A stretch of DNA of 64,000 nucleotides from Lewinella sp. IMCC34183 (GTDB lineage: Bacteria; Bacteroidota; Bacteroidia; Chitinophagales; Saprospiraceae): contig NZ_QMEM01000004.1 in NCBI RefSeq assembly GCF_003390915.1, positions 62,001 through 126,000 of the forward strand. Reading direction: 5' to 3'. The first letter of the stretch is position 1. Every line of letters starts with the position of its first letter. Both the position numbers and the translations under genes were made by a program. Shown piece after piece: positions 17,690-26,409 of the stretch. Under the pieces are notes generated by a model. That model was not told where the DNA came from. It searched no databases and saw only the letters and a list, made by a program, of their open reading frames with translations.

Positions 17690-17810
17690 GAGGGCCTCCG
17701 GCCTGATGTTTTAGGGTTCACCACAAAACACGGGTTGAGGACCTCCGGTCCGATGCTTCAGCCGAAGCCTGCAGAATCCAAATCGCACCGTAGGTGCTCA
17801 ACCCGGGCAG
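17690..17810. repeat. Hairpin repeat cluster related to the 7.5-kb array
   Basis: GGGTTGAGGGCCTCCGGCC at about 17691 and CGGGTTGAGGACCTCCGGTC at about 17732 match the first arm of the 159-bp repeats at 7453-7914, and a complementary arm (GTGCTCAACCCGGGC) closes near 17806. It lies between divergent pepP and the helicase. In the second copy both stem sides changed together (GACC..GGTC), which keeps pairing. Confidence 0.7.
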
Positions 17811-17842
17811 AACCCCCCACCCCACTCCACCGTTCCACTCCC

Positions 17843-20314
17843 GTGTCCGCCCCCCTCACCCAACAAGACCTACTCCGCCGCGGCGACGCCTGGTTCACCG
17901 ACCGCGGCTGGACGGCCTTCCCCTTCCAGCAGGAAGCCTGGGCTGCCTACCTCGCCGGCAAGAGCGGACTCGTCAACGCACCCACGGGCAGCGGCAAGAC
18001 GTACTCCCTCATCATGCCCATCCTGCTGGAGTTCCTGGCGGAGCACCCCGATGATCCCGGCAAGGCCAACAACGGGCTGCGCGCCGTGTGGCTCACCCCC
18101 ATCCGGGCGCTGACGCGGGAGATCCAGTCGGCGGCCGAGCGGGCCATCGAGGACCTGGGCATGAAGTGGCGGGTGGGCATCCGCTCCGGTGACACCAGCA
18201 GTTCCGACCGGACCAAGCAGCGCAGCAAGCCGCCCGAGATCCTCATCACCACCCCCGAGAGTCTGCACCTCCTGATGGCCAGCAAGGGCTACGAAAAGTT
18301 CTTCGGTGACCTGCGTGTGGTGGTGGCCGACGAGTGGCACGAGCTGCTCGGCACCAAGCGCGGCGTATTGGTGGAACTGGCCCTGAGCCGGCTGCGGGGC
18401 CTGCGCGGCGACGCCTTCCGCACCTGGGGTATCTCGGCCACCATCGGTAATATGGAGGAGGCGCTGGACGTGCTCGTTCCGGAGCAGTTCGCCAGCGGCC
18501 GCACCATCGTCCGGGCCCGCCACGCCAAGCAGATCGAGATGATCACCGTGCTGCCCGACGAGATCGAGACCTTCCCCTGGGCCGGCCACCTCGGCATCAA
18601 ACTGCTGGAAAAGGTGATCCCGATCATCTACTCCTCCGGCTCCACGCTCATCTTCACCAACACCCGCAGCCAGTGCGAGATCTGGTACCAGCGGCTGCTC
18701 GACGCCGATCCCGACCTGTCCGGCGCCATCGCCATGCACCACGGCAGCATCAGCCGCGAACTGCGCGACTGGGTAGAGGACGCCCTCCACGAGGGCACGC
18801 TGAAGGCGGTGGTGTGTACCTCCAGTTTAGACCTGGGCGTGGACTTCCGCCCCGTGGAGACCATCGTCCAGATCGGCAGCCCCAAGGGCGTGGCCCGCTT
18901 CCTGCAGCGGGCGGGGCGCAGCGGCCACCAGCCGGGCGCCACCTCGACCATCCACTTCGTGCCTACGCACAGCATGGAACTACTGGAGGCGTCGGCGCTG
19001 CGCAGGTGCATGGAGGGCGGGATCATCGAAAGTCGCATCCCGTATATCCGCAGCTTCGACGTGCTGGTGCAGTACCTGGTAACCCTGGCGGTGAGCGGGG
19101 GCTTCCGGCGCAACGAGATCCTGCGCGAGGTACGCGGCACCTACTGCTACGCCTCGATCACCGACGAGGAGTTTGCCTGGTGCCTCGACTTCATCACTAC
19201 AGGGGGCAACAGCCTGGGGGCCTACGATGAATACCACAAGGTCATCCGCAACGACGATGGCGTCTACACGGTCGAGAGCAAGCGCGTCGCCACCATGCAC
19301 CGCATGAGCATCGGTGCCATCGTGAGCGAGACGACCCTTACGATCAAGTACCTGAGCGGCGGCTACGTCGGCAGCATCGAGGAATACTTCATCTCCAGCC
19401 TGAAGCCGGGCGATACCTTCTGGTTCGCGGGGCGCAGCCTGAAGTTCGTCAAGGTCAAGGGCAACGACGCCCTGGTCAAGCGCAGCAACGCCAAGAAGGG
19501 TAAGGTGCCGAGCTGGCGCGGCGGACGGATGCAGTTGTCCAGCCAGCTGAGCGAGTTTCTCCGCCTGGCGATGGGCGAGATGAAGCGGGAGGATTACCAC
19601 GATCCCGAGCTGCTAAAACTGGCCCCGCTGCGCGATATCCAGGTACAACGCAGCGCCGTCCCCTCCCCCGGTGAGCTACTGATCGAGTACTTCCACGACC
19701 GCGAGGGCTGGCACTTGCTTGTTTACCCCTGCGAAGGCCGCGGCATCCACGAGGGGCTGGCCTCGCTGATCGCCTACCGCATCGCGCAGTTCGCCCCCCT
19801 CACCTTCACCATCGCCATGAACGACTACGGCTTCGAGCTCCTGAGCGATCAGCCGATCCCCATCGAGGAGGCCCTGGGCAGCGACCTCTTCAACGTCGCC
19901 GAACTCAACCACGACCTCAACGCCGGCATCAACGCCACCGAGATGGCCCGCCGGCGCTTCCGGGACATTGCCGCCATCGCGGGGCTCATCTTCAAGGGCT
20001 ACCCTGGCAAGCACAAGAAGGAAAAACACCTGCAGAGCGGCTCCCAGCTGTTCTTCGACGTCTTCAGCGACTACGAGCCCACCAATCTCCTCCTCCAGCA
20101 GGCCTACGACGAGATCATGACCTTCCAGCTGCAGGAGGCCCGCCTGCGTGCCGCCCTGGACCGCATTAACGCCCAGACCATCTTATTCATGACGCCCGCC
20201 AAGGCCACCCCCTTCTCCTTCGCCCTCATCGTGGACCGGCTGCGGGAGCGCATCTCCTCGGAGAAACTGGAGGACCGGATCAAGCGGATGCGCTTGGCGC
20301 TCGTCAGGGACTAG
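17843..20314 (+). CDS. Ligase-associated Lhr-like DEXH-box helicase
   Basis: An 823-aa protein. The GTG at 17843 is chosen because upstream in-frame sequence runs through intergenic repeats, and homologues start close to WFTDRGWTAFPFQQEAW. Visible superfamily 2 motifs are VNAPTGSGKTYSL (Walker A), WLTPIRALTREI, TTPESLHLL, VVADEWHELLGTKRG (DEWH box), ISATIGN, IFTNTRSQ, VVCTSSLDLGVDF and QRAGRSGHQPG. It corresponds to the Lhr-core helicase linked with an ATP-dependent DNA ligase and a metallo-beta-lactamase exonuclease in a DNA repair module. Those partners are absent here. Its last 33 bp reappear at 33524, marking the edge of an island. Confidence 0.9.
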   Translation: MSAPLTQQDLLRRGDAWFTDRGWTAFPFQQEAWAAYLAGKSGLVNAPTGSGKTYSLIMPILLEFLAEHPDDPGKANNGLRAVWLTPIRALTREIQSAAERAIEDLGMKWRVGIRSGDTSSSDRTKQRSKPPEILITTPESLHLLMASKGYEKFFGDLRVVVADEWHELLGTKRGVLVELALSRLRGLRGDAFRTWGISATIGNMEEALDVLVPEQFASGRTIVRARHAKQIEMITVLPDEIETFPWAGHLGIKLLEKVIPIIYSSGSTLIFTNTRSQCEIWYQRLLDADPDLSGAIAMHHGSISRELRDWVEDALHEGTLKAVVCTSSLDLGVDFRPVETIVQIGSPKGVARFLQRAGRSGHQPGATSTIHFVPTHSMELLEASALRRCMEGGIIESRIPYIRSFDVLVQYLVTLAVSGGFRRNEILREVRGTYCYASITDEEFAWCLDFITTGGNSLGAYDEYHKVIRNDDGVYTVESKRVATMHRMSIGAIVSETTLTIKYLSGGYVGSIEEYFISSLKPGDTFWFAGRSLKFVKVKGNDALVKRSNAKKGKVPSWRGGRMQLSSQLSEFLRLAMGEMKREDYHDPELLKLAPLRDIQVQRSAVPSPGELLIEYFHDREGWHLLVYPCEGRGIHEGLASLIAYRIAQFAPLTFTIAMNDYGFELLSDQPIPIEEALGSDLFNVAELNHDLNAGINATEMARRRFRDIAAIAGLIFKGYPGKHKKEKHLQSGSQLFFDVFSDYEPTNLLLQQAYDEIMTFQLQEARLRAALDRINAQTILFMTPAKATPFSFALIVDRLRERISSEKLEDRIKRMRLALVRD

Positions 20315-20417
20315 ATTGGTGCGTGGTTGAATTGGTGCATTACTGCGTTGCCCGCAGGACCACCCGCCGGCAGCGGTCATCCGATGCGAGCTAACGGTAG
20401 GAGGCCTCATCGGAGGA
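20282..20417 (+). repeat. Left direct repeat (att-like): helicase 3' end plus hairpin
   Basis: It starts with the helicase's last codons (AAGCGGATGCGCTTGGCG..., peptide KRMRLALVRD then stop) and runs through TAGATTGGTG, TGCCCGCAGGAC and a hairpin arm GGTCATCCGATG to GGAGGCCTCATCGGA. The same ordered blocks occur at 33524-33660. The 33 coding bases differ by a few changes, all synonymous. Confidence 0.8.
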
Positions 20418-20721
20418 GTGTATAGGTTGGGGCGGCGGCGCGCAGGTGCCGGGTTTTTTTCAAGGTACAGTGCATCTCCGGCTGGCTTACTTTTTAATTT
20501 GGGCCCTTAAATTAGAAAGTCGGGACTGAGTTTCTACGTGCGTATAAACTCGGAAGCCAAATTCTATTTAGGCGGCCTAAAATATAAAGTTGATGAATTG
20601 AACTATGTAATGCCCCCTTTGGTAAGCCACTTTTGGTGCAGACACGGTCAACACGCAGCTCAGGCCATACATAGTCAGGCTTACATTCTTATAAGGCTTA
20701 TACCTAAGTGCTTGCTGACGA
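20418..20721. other. Gene-poor AT-shifted spacer at island start
   Basis: It holds one copy of the GGCGGCGGCGCGCAGGTGCC motif (20431-20450) followed by TTTTTTT, then AT-rich sequence unlike the flanking helicase. A 95-codon plus-strand frame (20538-20825) overlaps the next gene antisense and has no recognisable features, so I do not call it. Confidence 0.4.
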
Positions 20722-21114
20722 TCAAATCAAAGTATAGCCACCATCCGATTGGCGATCAGCGGGGGGGTATATGTCTACCGCACGGTAAGCAACCAACCCA
20801 AAGCCGAGTTCTTCTGCTTTTCTAACCACCATATCAGCGATAACACGGTAAGTGGATTCACAGCACTCGACAATCTGCCCCTTGGTTAGGCATTCCCCAC
20901 TATTAGGATCCCCAAATTCCTCAAAAATTACCTGAATTTCCAACCAAGAGAGCTTTCTTCTTTTCTTCCAATCACTGTAGCTTATTTTTTTGCTTAAGTA
21001 TTGTATCCATTTTCTAAACGTGGGCATGGATACTCTATACCACCGTGCTACTTCCTGCTTTGCATAGCAGGCTACAGTAATTAGGCATAGAAAAACGCAT
21101 ATAAATAGGAACAT
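20722..21114 (-). CDS. Small AT-rich protein with HTH-like segment, unknown
   Basis: A 130-aa frame, AT-rich like the surrounding spacer. After an unusual hydrophobic N-terminus (MFLFICVFLCLITVACYA) comes KQEVARWYRVSMPTFRKWIQYL, which reads like the helix-turn-helix of Bacteroidota excisionase- or transposase-associated proteins ('K.e.A..Y.VS..Tf..Wi'). The helix is followed by SWLEIQVIFEEFGDP. The hydrophobic start does not fit a DNA-binding protein, so the true start may be further in, or the gene may be a remnant. Its place at the island edge would suit an element-borne regulator. Function unknown. Confidence 0.45.
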   Translation of the reverse strand: MFLFICVFLCLITVACYAKQEVARWYRVSMPTFRKWIQYLSKKISYSDWKKRRKLSWLEIQVIFEEFGDPNSGECLTKGQIVECCESTYRVIADMVVRKAEELGFGLVAYRAVDIYPPADRQSDGGYTLI

Positions 21115-21170
21115 GGCTTGATAGTTTGAAAACCGGCGCCCCTTCTTAATGAACGGGACGCCAGAAATTC

Positions 21171-21340
21171 ACTTGTCGTCAGGTGTCTGCGAAACATTAT
21201 CGCGGCCTTTACCGGACTTTTTCCCGTGTTTTTTACTGGGTAATCCAGCAGACTTATCGCCTTTGGTTTTATCAGACTTTGGCGTAGCGAAAGTAATTGA
21301 GTGGTTATTGAATGACCCAAAGCTAGGTCCTCCTATTCAC
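21171..21340 (-). CDS. Possible small lysine-rich protein or remnant
   Basis: On the minus strand one frame after a TGA near 21340 reads IGGPSFGSFNNHSITF..., continues KSDKTKGDKSAGLPSKKHG and ends VSQTPDDK, a composition typical of small real proteins. A TAGGAGGA sequence lies just upstream, but no ATG/GTG/TTG is present in this frame; a TTG start exists only in the neighbouring frame. It may be a remnant with a lost start. Weak call. Confidence 0.25.
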
Positions 21341-21377
21341 CCCTTTACAATACGCTTCTTTTAGCCTCGATGCTTTC

Positions 21378-24300
21378 TCACCCCACATTCCCATTAACCT
21401 CCCGCAAGATCCCCACGATCCGCCGGCTGGCCGCGTCATCGAACAGGCCGAATACGCCCTGATCGTGCTGGTCCGTAAAGGGCGCTTCAAAGAGCATGGA
21501 CGGCTCGATCGTCCCGTTCTGCGTGAGGTAGCGGATGATATTGTCGATGAACGTCATCTGATCCGCCTGCAACGGCGCGGTGCGGAGGAAGTCGGCAAAG
21601 GCGGCGCGGGCGGCGGCTTCGTCCAGACCGAGTAAACTGCGAACGAACTTGCCCAGCGGCTGCTCGCCGTAGGCGGCCGCAAAATCTTCCCGCGTACCGC
21701 ACTCGCCGCCGTCAAAGAGGAGGTCCTCCAGGGCCGTCAGCTCCGCGGGGGTGATGGGCTGATTGGTAGACAGTTTGCGTATGGTAACGTGGTGGCGGTT
21801 CTCGCGGAGGAAGGATTCGACGCGTTTGCGGTACAGCGCCCCCGCCGGTCGACTGGCTACCGGATCCTGGAGACTGGTCGTATGCACCGTATCCTCAAAG
21901 TCCGTGTAGGCGATCGCCTGCTTCTGATGCTCGAGGTACTGCAAGAGCTCCCGTATCTCCGTCCGGATCTCCTCGAGTTTGCGCTGCGTTAGGTCGCGGT
22001 AGAAGTCGGGGTCCTGCAAGCGGCCGATCAGCTCGGCGCGCTCCGCCACCTCCGGCACCCCGAACTTCTTTCCCAGCTCGTTGGCGGTCTCCACCAGTTT
22101 GTTCTCCAGCCGCTCGACGTCGCGGTTGAGCTGCAAGGCGCGGGCGATCTGCATCTTCAGCATCATTAGGTCGAAGCGGCGGGCCGATTCGTGCACGGCC
22201 TCCGGCTCGGGCAGCGCCGAGAGGTATTCGTTGATGCGGTGGATGTCGTCGTTGCTCAGGTTATTCCAGCGGTCGCGCTCCTGAAAGGCATCGACGTGCT
22301 CCCGTTGCATCGCTACCCGAAAGCGTTGCATCTGGGCCACGCCCGCCAGGTGATGCACTTCGCCGTGCAGTCCGTCCAGCAACTCGGCCGCCAGCGCGCG
22401 GTCGTCGGCGTCCCCCGTCTGCAACAGCAATTGACTCAGTTGCAGCCGCGACTCGAAGATTTGCTGGGTGATCGCCTTGTGACCGGCCGCATCCTTACCG
22501 TTCTTATTGACGTCGAAGAACTCGAAGTTCTGGCACACGTCAAAGATGCGGAAGACCTCCTTCGGCCGGTCCGGCCCGAAGGCGTCCGGGCACAGCCGCG
22601 TGCCCCGACCGATCATCTGCCAGAACTTGGCGTACGACCGCACCACCTTGAAGAAAACCAGGTTCAGTACCCGCGGCGCGTCCACGCCGGTGTCCATCAT
22701 ATCGACCGAGACGGCCACCTGGGGGTCGCGCTCGACGTGCTTGTCGCAGAAGCTCTTGATCAGGGCGGGCGCGTGACTCACCCCATTGTGCACCGTGGCG
22801 ACGAAGCCCGACGGCAACTCCGGGTACCGCTCGCGGAAGCAGGTCGTGATGAACTCCGCGTGCCGCTTATTTACCGCGAAAATGATGGTGCGGCCCAGTT
22901 TGTCCCCGCCTTCGATGTGCAGGCCGTGGGCCATCAGCTCGTCGATCACCTTGTAGGCGGTATCCTTATTGAACAGCCACTTATTCATGGCGTTGGCGGC
23001 GATCTCCTCCGGAAAGAGCCCGGTGGTATCGTCGCGGAACTCCTCCTCGTAGCGCGCCTTCTCCCGCTCGTTCAGTTCGGCGTAGCGGATGCCCTCGCGC
23101 AGGAACTGGGTAGACACATCGTAGTTCTCGTAGCCCTTCAGGTACACCGGCACGGCGGCCTCCAGCGGGTACTCGAAGGTGGGGTCGTCGTCGGAGCAGC
23201 CGAAAAGCTCGTAGGTATTATGGTCGATGGCCGACTTCGGCGTAGCTGTCAGGGCCACCACCAGGGCGTCGAAGTACTCGAAGATTGCTCGGTAGCGGTT
23301 GTAGACGCTGCGGTGCGCCTCGTCCACGATGATCAGGTCGAAGTGACCGACGCCGTAGAAGCGGGTATCCTCCTCCCGCAGCCCGTCGATCTTGTTCATC
23401 ATCGTCGGGTAGGTACTGAAGACCAGGCGGGTGTCTTCGTTCTCTTTCGCCTGGGTCAGGTCTACGGCACTGTAGTCGGGCAGGTGCTCCGCAAAGCTTT
23501 CCTTGGCCTGGGTCACCAGCGCGTTGCGGTCGGCGAGGAAGAGCACACGCTTGACCCAGCCGTGCTCGGCCAGTAGTTTCACCAGGGCGGCAGCTGTGCG
23601 GGTCTTGCCGCTGCCCGTGGCCATCACGAGCAGGGCACTGCGCTTGTTGCCGCGAAGACTTTGCACCTGACTTACATCAGGGGCCCCTCCCCCTGATGAC
23701 GTAGCCAAAAATTGCTCACTCACCCGCCGGATCGCCTCCTGCTGGTAGGCACGCCCGGCGATCTCGGCATCGGGGGCCGCCTGCCGGATGTCGCGGCGCA
23801 GTTCCCGCTGGCGGATCATCCACTGCAGCTCCGACTGGCTGTAAAAGCCGTACACCCGTCGCGGTTGCCCGTAGAAGGTGTCGTCCCACAGCATGGTGCG
23901 GTAGCCGTTGGTGTAGAAGATGATGGGTCGCCGCCCCGTCTGCTGCTCCAGCGCGTCGGCGTAGAGCCGGGCCTGGTACTCGCCGGCCTCGGAATCCTTG
24001 CTGGTGCGTTTGGCCTCGATGAGGGCGAGCGGCAGCCCATCGGTATCCCACAGCACGTAGTCCACGTAGCCGTTGCCCTTGGGATTACTCGTCGACACCG
24101 GCATGCCCTGCACCGGAAACTCCAGTTCGTAACCTTTCCGGAGATCGTCCCAGCCCGCCTCCCGCAGCGCCGCGTCGATGAGGTGACCCCGGGTTTCCGC
24201 CTCGTTGAACTCGGTGGCTACCGGTACGCTGCGGCCTTCCTTGCGGTGGTGGATCTTGGCACGTTGGGCGTCCTGCTGGTGCCGCAGGGCGGTCAGGTCG

Positions 24301-24851
24301 CGCTCGTTGCGCTGGGCGAGTTCCAGGGCCGCGTCGCGCTCCGCCTGCAGGTCGCGCAGGCGCTGCTCCAGGTCCAGCCCCATGCCGACCGCCTCCGAAA
24401 GTTGCTTGCGCAGGGCGCGGGCGGGCCCTTCCTTCGGGAGTTGTCCTTCATCGAAATGCCCCGGCAGCACGGGCTCCGCAGCGCTGTACTTTCCGGCCAG
24501 CCACTTGAGGAAGGGGAAGAGGTACTTCAGCCCGACGATCGCCTCCCGGTTGCTGACGCGCCGGCCGTAGTGGGCAGCGTGGTTGCCGTACTTCCGCACG
24601 ATGTGCAGCCCCTCGGTGAGGGCATCTGGCAGCAGCCGTTCCAACTCGGGCTCGATCAGCAGGCTGTTCAGGCCGGTATTGTACGGTAGCTCCAGCACCT
24701 CCATTCGGTACAGCTCGTGGATCGCCTGCTCCAGCGCCAGCCGGCAGTAGCTCAGGCTGCTCACCGGTTCGGGGTGGGCGCGTAGTTCCGCGCGGCGGGC
24801 TTTATTATAAAGATCCGGCCACTCGGATTTCAGGAAGGTGAAGTTGCTCAC
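21378..24851 (-). CDS. hsdR: Type I restriction enzyme R (restriction/translocase) subunit
   Basis: A 1157-aa protein. I take the GTG at 24851, giving VSNFTFLKSEWP, which matches the usual start of DUF4145-bearing HsdR proteins; a TTG eight codons upstream overlaps a TATATTTG promoter-like box. Order: DUF4145 domain (1-130), coiled coil (160-200), HSDR_N nuclease with VDYVLWDTDGLPLALIEAKR (about 260-280, D...E-A-K), SF2 motor with ATGSGKT (about 412) and IIVDEAHRSVYNRY (about 508), Q/R motif region IGRGTRL, and an EcoEI-type C-terminal domain. With HsdM and HsdS it cuts unmodified DNA after ATP-driven translocation. It is separated from hsdS by an inverted RloAB pair. Nuclease and motor motifs look intact. 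Confidence 0.95.
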   Translation of the reverse strand: MSNFTFLKSEWPDLYNKARRAELRAHPEPVSSLSYCRLALEQAIHELYRMEVLELPYNTGLNSLLIEPELERLLPDALTEGLHIVRKYGNHAAHYGRRVSNREAIVGLKYLFPFLKWLAGKYSAAEPVLPGHFDEGQLPKEGPARALRKQLSEAVGMGLDLEQRLRDLQAERDAALELAQRNERDLTALRHQQDAQRAKIHHRKEGRSVPVATEFNEAETRGHLIDAALREAGWDDLRKGYELEFPVQGMPVSTSNPKGNGYVDYVLWDTDGLPLALIEAKRTSKDSEAGEYQARLYADALEQQTGRRPIIFYTNGYRTMLWDDTFYGQPRRVYGFYSQSELQWMIRQRELRRDIRQAAPDAEIAGRAYQQEAIRRVSEQFLATSSGGGAPDVSQVQSLRGNKRSALLVMATGSGKTRTAAALVKLLAEHGWVKRVLFLADRNALVTQAKESFAEHLPDYSAVDLTQAKENEDTRLVFSTYPTMMNKIDGLREEDTRFYGVGHFDLIIVDEAHRSVYNRYRAIFEYFDALVVALTATPKSAIDHNTYELFGCSDDDPTFEYPLEAAVPVYLKGYENYDVSTQFLREGIRYAELNEREKARYEEEFRDDTTGLFPEEIAANAMNKWLFNKDTAYKVIDELMAHGLHIEGGDKLGRTIIFAVNKRHAEFITTCFRERYPELPSGFVATVHNGVSHAPALIKSFCDKHVERDPQVAVSVDMMDTGVDAPRVLNLVFFKVVRSYAKFWQMIGRGTRLCPDAFGPDRPKEVFRIFDVCQNFEFFDVNKNGKDAAGHKAITQQIFESRLQLSQLLLQTGDADDRALAAELLDGLHGEVHHLAGVAQMQRFRVAMQREHVDAFQERDRWNNLSNDDIHRINEYLSALPEPEAVHESARRFDLMMLKMQIARALQLNRDVERLENKLVETANELGKKFGVPEVAERAELIGRLQDPDFYRDLTQRKLEEIRTEIRELLQYLEHQKQAIAYTDFEDTVHTTSLQDPVASRPAGALYRKRVESFLRENRHHVTIRKLSTNQPITPAELTALEDLLFDGGECGTREDFAAAYGEQPLGKFVRSLLGLDEAAARAAFADFLRTAPLQADQMTFIDNIIRYLTQNGTIEPSMLFEAPFTDQHDQGVFGLFDDAASRRIVGILREVNGNVG

Positions 24852-24872
24852 TACTAAGGGATGCGTACTGCT

Positions 24873-24880
24873 CAAATATA
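24873..24880 (-). promoter_or_regulatory. TATATTTG -7 box upstream of hsdR
   Basis: The minus strand carries TATATTTG, a perfect match to TAnnTTTG, 22 bases before the preferred GTG start. No clear -33 TTTG is seen at the expected spacing, so the call is moderate. It supports the GTG start over the TTG that overlaps this box. Confidence 0.45.
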
Positions 24881-25029
24881 GGAACGGCGGAGTTAGGGGC
24901 GGCGGGGCGCGGGTGCAGGGGGACCCTGTTCACGAATAATCGTAGCAATCAGTTACGATCTCGATTGAGTATGTTCTCTGTTCCGATTTAAGAACCGCCG
25001 GCACCATTACCCTACACTACCGTATCTTA

Positions 25030-25046
25030 GCGTGAAATTTTCACGC
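25030..25046. promoter_or_regulatory. Palindrome abutting the rloA start codon
   Basis: GCGTGAAATTTTCACGC is a perfect 8-bp inverted repeat around a single base, ending one base before the ATG of rloA. Placement over the ribosome-binding zone suggests an operator or an mRNA hairpin that limits translation of the defence pair. Confidence 0.5.
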
Positions 25047-25047
25047 C

Positions 25048-26409
25048 ATGCTCATCCGGCTAATTATTGATAATTTTCTTTCGTTCGGGGAGGAGCGGGA
25101 GTTTAATATGTTACCCAACGAGCGGTACCGCAAACTTGAACACCATACTTACCCCGTCGGCAATCAATCCGTTCTGAAACTTGCCGCGATCTACGGAGCT
25201 AACGCTGCGGGAAAATCCAATCTAGTCAAGGCGTTGAGTTTTCTTTCCTACCTGACATACAACGAAAGTATCCCCGCCCGCCCGGGCGGATGGCATTTTA
25301 AACTCGACGAAGAGGGCCGTCACCGCCCTACCACTTTGGCCATTGAATTTCAGGCGGAAACCAATGCCTTCATCTACGCAATACAAGTTGTCAACGGTAC
25401 GCTGACCGCGGAAGAGCTGTACGTATCAAGTCTAGGAGATGGTGAGGATCGGTTAATATTCGAACGTAGCGTGGTCGACGGCCGCGTTAGTATCCGCTTT
25501 GGTGAAGCCTTTTACCAAGATGATAAGAATCGGGTACTCCAGGACTTACTTGAAAACAACTTACTCGTACCGGACAAACCCGCACTCCGCTATTTGACGA
25601 CACTCAAGGTGGCGCGGCTACCCGAACTGCAGGAAGCCGCTGACTGGCTGTTGCAGGGACTAAAGGTGATTGCTCCGGATGACCCGGCAAGGGCCATGGC
25701 TTACTTCTTAAGCCGCGATCCAGCCATGTACCGCTACGCCGACCAAATGATAAAGGCATACAACCTTGGTATCGATGGAATCCACCTTGCCAGAACACCC
25801 TTAAAGGAATTTTTCGGCCGCGATGCCACTCAGCAAATAGATGAGATAAAGGAACACTTGGCAAAAGCCGGTACCGGAATCATCACCCTCTCCAATGAAG
25901 GCGGCAACGAATACACCATCGTGGAAGAGAGCGACGAAATCTTTGTTCAGCATCTCCTAACCAAACACGCTACAGCGGCGGGAAAAGAGCGTCTATTCAC
26001 CCTCGATCAGGAATCCGACGGCTCGCGCCGTCTGGTGCACCTAATCCCTATTTTCCAGGAGGTGGTGCAAAAGCCAGTCGTGTATTTTATCGATGAGATT
26101 GAGCGCAGCTTACATCCAGCCATCATTAAGGAACTCATCGCTAAGTTCAGCGAGGATCCGAAAACGCAAGGCCAACTAATATTTACTACCCACGAGTCAA
26201 ACCTGCTTGACCAATCGATTCTGCGGCGCGACGAGATCTGGTTTGCGGAAAAAAATTCCCTAGGTAGTACCGATCTATACTCATTAAGCAAATTTCGGGA
26301 GCACCACACCATGGACATCCAGCGGGGCTACCTGAACGGCCGTTATGGAGCTATTCCCTTTACTGGCAACCTGGAAGAACTGAATTGGCACGAGTATGAT
26401 CCTGTCTAG
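25048..26409 (+). CDS. RloA/AbiLi-like AAA ATPase
   Basis: A 453-aa ATPase of the AAA_15/AAA_21 (SMC/ABC-like) group. N-terminal MLIRLIIDNFLSFGEEREF is the typical opening; Walker A is GANAAGKS (50-57); a late Walker B VVYFIDEIERSLHP (344-357) is followed by IFTTHESNLLDQ with the H-loop His. A signature-like ESDGSRRLVHLIP precedes Walker B. Such ATPases pair with a TOPRIM-like or RloB effector in abortive-infection systems (AbiL, RloAB; PARIS and OLD/Gabija are more distant analogues). Here the next gene is RloB-like, overlapping by 14 bp. It lies inside a type I R-M locus, the classic 'R-linked ORF' setting. Confidence 0.88.
   Translation: MLIRLIIDNFLSFGEEREFNMLPNERYRKLEHHTYPVGNQSVLKLAAIYGANAAGKSNLVKALSFLSYLTYNESIPARPGGWHFKLDEEGRHRPTTLAIEFQAETNAFIYAIQVVNGTLTAEELYVSSLGDGEDRLIFERSVVDGRVSIRFGEAFYQDDKNRVLQDLLENNLLVPDKPALRYLTTLKVARLPELQEAADWLLQGLKVIAPDDPARAMAYFLSRDPAMYRYADQMIKAYNLGIDGIHLARTPLKEFFGRDATQQIDEIKEHLAKAGTGIITLSNEGGNEYTIVEESDEIFVQHLLTKHATAAGKERLFTLDQESDGSRRLVHLIPIFQEVVQKPVVYFIDEIERSLHPAIIKELIAKFSEDPKTQGQLIFTTHESNLLDQSILRRDEIWFAEKNSLGSTDLYSLSKFREHHTMDIQRGYLNGRYGAIPFTGNLEELNWHEYDPV

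Noticed and set aside
20538..20825. 95-aa plus-strand gene
   Set aside because: It overlaps the HTH-like gene antisense, has no motif and no convincing start context.
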